Shown here one piece after another: positions 25,885 through 28,609 of a stretch of DNA of 28,609 nucleotides (position 1 is its first letter; each line of letters opens with the position of its first letter). Below the pieces are notes generated by a model that ran no database searches, was not told the DNA's origin, and saw only the letters and a program-made list of their open reading frames with translations. The translations under genes were made by a program, and so were the position numbers. The stretch comes from a virus, in the IMG/VR virus record IMGVR_UViG_3300043773_000810, positions 1 through 28,609 of that record; one strand, 5' to 3'.

Positions 25885-26644
25885 ACGCATCGTCATCATC
25901 CCCGACACCCAACTGCCCTACGAGGACAAGCGTGCCCTCAAGGCGGTCATCAAGTTCATCGGTGACACTCAGCCGGATGAGGTCATCCATATCGGTGACG
26001 TGATGGACTACCCGCAGCCGTCCCGCTGGAACAAAGGCACAGCAGGCGAGTTTGAAGGGTCTGTGTTCAGGGACAGCGAATACGCAAAAAAGTCGCTCCT
26101 AGAGCCTCTCAGGGCTGTTTACGACGGCCCTGTGAAAGTACACGAAGGGAACCACGATCTACGTCCAAGGGAATACCTCGCCAAATACGCCCCGGCGTTG
26201 GCGGAAAGCAGCAGCTTTGACATTGATCGTCTTCTCGACTTCGACGGCTTCGGTGTCACACTCCTACCCGACTTCCACGACGTTGCACCCAGGTGGATCA
26301 CCACACACGGGCACAAAGGCGGTATCAGCCTTTCACGTCACGCCGGTCACACAGCCCTCGGGGCGGCTAACAAGTTCGGCAAGTCGGTCATCATGGGGCA
26401 CACCCACCGGATGGGTTTGATAGCCCAATCCAACGGCTACGCCGGCAAAGTTCACAGGGAGATACACGGGTTTGAGGTTGGAAACCTGATGGACATGAAG
26501 AAAGCGCACTACCTGAAAGGCGCTGCCGGGAACTGGCAGCACGGGTTCGGTGTGTTGACCGTTGACGGTCAGCACGTCAGCCCGCAGGCGGTGTTCATCA
26601 ACAAAGGGAAGTTCACGGTTAACGGCGAAACCTGGGAGGTCTAA
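25877..26644 (+). CDS. Metallophosphoesterase
   Basis: 255 residues from ATG at 25877, overlapping the DUF3310 stop by eight bases. Calcineurin-like motifs: PDTQLP (Asp10, Gln12 where most families have His), HIGDVMDY (Asp41), GNHD (Asn92, His93), THGHKGG (His144/146) and MGHTHRMG (His175, His177). The D-x-Q variant is usual in this phage family. It may act on nucleotides or DNA ends. It ends Trp-Glu-Val in GGGAGGTCTAA, a variant of the stop/Shine-Dalgarno module. Confidence 0.9.
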   Translation: MSKRIVIIPDTQLPYEDKRALKAVIKFIGDTQPDEVIHIGDVMDYPQPSRWNKGTAGEFEGSVFRDSEYAKKSLLEPLRAVYDGPVKVHEGNHDLRPREYLAKYAPALAESSSFDIDRLLDFDGFGVTLLPDFHDVAPRWITTHGHKGGISLSRHAGHTALGAANKFGKSVIMGHTHRMGLIAQSNGYAGKVHREIHGFEVGNLMDMKKAHYLKGAAGNWQHGFGVLTVDGQHVSPQAVFINKGKFTVNGETWEV

Positions 26645-26646
26645 CA

Positions 26647-26676
26647 CTTGACAATGTGTAACCGTATCGGTAGCAT
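26647..26676 (+). promoter_or_regulatory. Operator-like site with possible promoter
   Basis: CTTGACAATGTGTAA, TTGACA (26648-26653) with TAGCAT 17 bp later (26671-26676). It overlaps the start of the next gene, so a transcript from here would lack the first codons; it may act mainly as a repressor site. Confidence 0.55.
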
Positions 26677-27322
26677 GAAACACGATGTTCGCAAAGCAGC
26701 CCGGATCGTCGCATACCAGTGGCCCACCATCGTTGAAGCTGAAGATGTCGAACAGGAGATTTATGTTCGGCTGCTTTCCAGCCCAGCGTCGGTGGACAAA
26801 CTGTTGGACGACTTCGACGCCAAAAACCGGGTCAGCGCACTCATCAGCATGGGGCACCAAATAGCTGCTAAGGAACGCACCGACTACGAAGTGTTTTCCG
26901 GCAACTTCCGCTACTCGGTCAACGAAGTGAAAAAGCTGCTGACAAACCGGAAGAACGGGATCGGCAAGTCAACAACAGGTGCCGATCTTGAAGCCGGCAT
27001 GGAACGGCTAAGACAGAAAAACAACACCTACCACGAACTGATCCAACGCCGATATGTGTTGGGTGAGCGAATCGAAGGATCGGAGAGTTCAGCATTGAGC
27101 CGCGCATTAACAGCCCTCGCAACGCACATGAACCACTACCACAAAAAGCAGCACGCGGAACGGAGTGACGGCCCAGGCACCAGAAAAGCTATTTCATCAG
27201 AAAGAGCTAGGTGGATTTCCAATAACCAGTACAACGGTCAGCCAACCAATCCTGGCCCCGGATCAAGGCAAAACTACCAGGACTTCAAACCCTTCTCCTT
27301 CGTCAACGGCGAGAGACTGTAA
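26648..27322 (+). CDS. Sigma-factor-like HTH DNA-binding protein
   Basis: 224 residues if it starts at TTG 26648 (GGAGG eight bases upstream); ATG at 26654 or 26675 is also possible. Residues 20-60 (AYQWPTIVEAEDVEQEIYVRLLSSPASVDKLL) match sigma-70 region 2-like helices with the 'DVEQEIYVRLL' signature. Residues about 125-165 (NNTYHELIQRRYVLGERIEGSESSALSRALTALATHMN) resemble region 4. The C-terminal 50 residues are polar (GQPTNPGPGSRQNY). Homologues are annotated as sigma- or HTH-type proteins in L5 relatives; regulatory targets unknown. Confidence 0.78.
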   Translation: MTMCNRIGSMKHDVRKAARIVAYQWPTIVEAEDVEQEIYVRLLSSPASVDKLLDDFDAKNRVSALISMGHQIAAKERTDYEVFSGNFRYSVNEVKKLLTNRKNGIGKSTTGADLEAGMERLRQKNNTYHELIQRRYVLGERIEGSESSALSRALTALATHMNHYHKKQHAERSDGPGTRKAISSERARWISNNQYNGQPTNPGPGSRQNYQDFKPFSFVNGERL

Positions 27323-27582
27323 TGGACCCGGTTTCATACCTCGAAAACGGTTCCATGTCGGTAGAAACCTGTATGAAAGACCTGGCGTGGGCATCTTTCG
27401 CAGGTGGAACCATCAGAAGCATTTTCGACCTGGCTTTCAACGGATCACCCCGGTCGGAAATGTATAGGGCGCAGGTGGTTCCTAGCCTTTTTCCGCACGA
27501 ACGTCGGATGATGGTTGAGAACTGGTCTGCGGAAGATAGAGAAATGTATTGCGGCGGAGAATATGTGAAAGGAAATGTGTGA
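27322..27582 (+). CDS. Unknown small protein before the reductase
   Basis: 86 residues, ATG overlapping the upstream stop (TAATG). [86 protein letters not shown]. Helical, with two Cys; no family recognised. It is coupled to the reductase start, so a role with it is possible. Confidence 0.75.
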   Translation: MDPVSYLENGSMSVETCMKDLAWASFAGGTIRSIFDLAFNGSPRSEMYRAQVVPSLFPHERRMMVENWSAEDREMYCGGEYVKGNV

Positions 27583-28609
27583 CTGACATTAACTGGGGTC
27601 CGACAGGTGAACTCGTTTACAACCGAACCTACTCCCGAACCAAGCCGGATGGTTCTAAAGAAAGTTGGCCTGAGACTGTCGAACGGGTGGTGGACGGCAA
27701 CCTTGCCCTTGTGGATTCCCGATACCAACTCCACGGAGAGCGGCAATCCCTCATCGACATGATGCTGGACTTCAAAATCCTGCCTGCTGGACGGCACCTG
27801 TGGGCGTCCGGGGTGAAGAACGCCGAGCATCTGTTCAACTGCTGGGTGTCCGGGTGGACCGAAAAGCCAAGTGAGCATTTCGAGTTCACGTTCATGCGGT
27901 TGATGGAGGGTGGCGGGGTTGGGGCTAACTACTCCAACTACAACCTGACCTGCTACTCGCCTGTGCAGCACGCCTTGAAGGTTCACATCGTCTGTGACCC
28001 TGAGCATCCCGACTACGCGGAAATGTACGAGGCTGGTGTCCTTTCAACGGAGTTCGCCTACGACTGGGATGGTTCGTTCCCGATTGAGGACAGCCGGGAA
28101 GGTTGGGCTTCAGCCCTGGTCGATCTGATCGACACCTACTACCGGCCAGAGGATGTACACCGGGATCGCGTGTACGACGTGTCCCGTGTACGACACGCAG
28201 GGGCGCGGCTGAAGACGTTCGGTGGTAGGGCTTCCGGGCCGCTGCCGTTGGCGAAGATGCTGCACGAAGTCAGCACTGTGTTCAACAGCCGTATGAACGA
28301 GTACCTCGACGGTATCGGTGCTATGGAAATCGACCACGCCATCGCGCAATGCGTAGTCGCCGGCGGTGTCCGACGAAGCGCCCGCATGGCAATGATCCAC
28401 TGGGCAGACCCACAAATCTTCGAGTTCATCAACGTCAAAGCCAAATCCGGTTCCCACTGGACAACGAACATCAGCGTCGAGGTCGATGACGAGTTCTGGC
28501 ACCACGCCAAACAAGGGGATGCGTGGCACGCCAAGAAGGTGTTGCAGGAGTTGGCTTACGGTGCCGTCCACAACGGTGAACCGGGTATGTGGGATTCGTC
28601 GCTGTCGAA
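27579..28609 (+). CDS. Class II (B12-dependent) ribonucleotide reductase, partial
   Basis: 343 codons to the window edge, no stop. GTG at 27579 overlaps the preceding stop (GTGTGA). Matches the NrdJ/RTPR-type family: '[22 protein letters not shown]' with the redox Cys88, 'GGGVGANYS' at 111-119, '[22 protein letters not shown]', '[20 protein letters not shown]' and '[15 protein letters not shown]'. It reduces ribonucleotides with adenosylcobalamin and needs an external thioredoxin/NrdH. L5-type phages carry this gene here. The C-terminal half is outside the window. Confidence 0.95.
   Translation, partial: MTDINWGPTGELVYNRTYSRTKPDGSKESWPETVERVVDGNLALVDSRYQLHGERQSLIDMMLDFKILPAGRHLWASGVKNAEHLFNCWVSGWTEKPSEHFEFTFMRLMEGGGVGANYSNYNLTCYSPVQHALKVHIVCDPEHPDYAEMYEAGVLSTEFAYDWDGSFPIEDSREGWASALVDLIDTYYRPEDVHRDRVYDVSRVRHAGARLKTFGGRASGPLPLAKMLHEVSTVFNSRMNEYLDGIGAMEIDHAIAQCVVAGGVRRSARMAMIHWADPQIFEFINVKAKSGSHWTTNISVEVDDEFWHHAKQGDAWHAKKVLQELAYGAVHNGEPGMWDSSLS

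Noticed and set aside
26218-26232. Operator-like TTTGACATTGATCG in the metallophosphoesterase gene
   Set aside because: Lacks the TG-n-G end and simply encodes Phe-Asp-Ile-Asp.

Overview
The window is part of a temperate, tailed actinobacteriophage of the L5 type (mycobacteriophage cluster A and its relatives in Rhodococcus or Gordonia). The evidence is the gene order (lysis cassette upstream of the large terminase, then portal, MuF-like protein, scaffold and capsid), a tRNA-Trp near the packaging end, an L5 gp71-type immunity repressor, a primase split between two frames, a metallophosphoesterase, endonuclease VII, a Cas4-like exonuclease and a class II ribonucleotide reductase. The host genus cannot be read from the sequence. 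No lysin B is visible, so a host other than Mycobacterium is possible. Related genomes have this pair of divergent arms at opposite ends of the linear DNA, so the window most likely crosses a joined cos end (circular or concatemeric form).

Left arm, minus strand, about 13.25 kb down to 1: a zinc-ribbon microprotein, an HNH endonuclease, a small helical protein, the small terminase, a membrane-anchored acidic protein, tRNA-Trp, an L5 gp6/LtfC-like protein, a collagen-like tail protein, endolysin, holin, a membrane protein, large terminase, portal, MuF-like protein, scaffold, capsid and head-tail joining proteins. Most genes abut or overlap by a few bases.

Junction, 13.25-13.84 kb: no convincing gene. 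It holds a run of perfect inverted repeats, a cos-like GC-rich stretch and a possible structured RNA.

Minus-strand accessory block, 13.84-15.47 kb: four independent units, each with a promoter whose -35 lies in a repeated operator-like sequence, a start codon 6-7 nt after the -10 (leaderless), one or two small genes, and a near-identical GAAACCCCCGG terminator.

Right arm, plus strand, from 15.5 kb: about fourteen small unknown genes, the immunity repressor, then DNA metabolism (Cas4-like nuclease, RecA/DnaB-like ATPase, endonuclease VII, C5 methylase, primase, broken NrdH, metallophosphoesterase, sigma-like protein, ribonucleotide reductase running off the end). Gene junctions carry one of two repeated motifs, each containing the stop codon of the upstream gene: an asymmetric operator-like site (CTTGACAATG-GTAG or CTAGACA-TG), often doubling as a promoter -35, or a stop/Shine-Dalgarno module (GGAGGTTTGA). 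The first set is best read as this phage's version of the L5 stoperator system. The most notable items are that operator-promoter network, the stop/Shine-Dalgarno modules, and an nrdH gene split by a 204-bp insertion carrying a zinc-ribbon gene.
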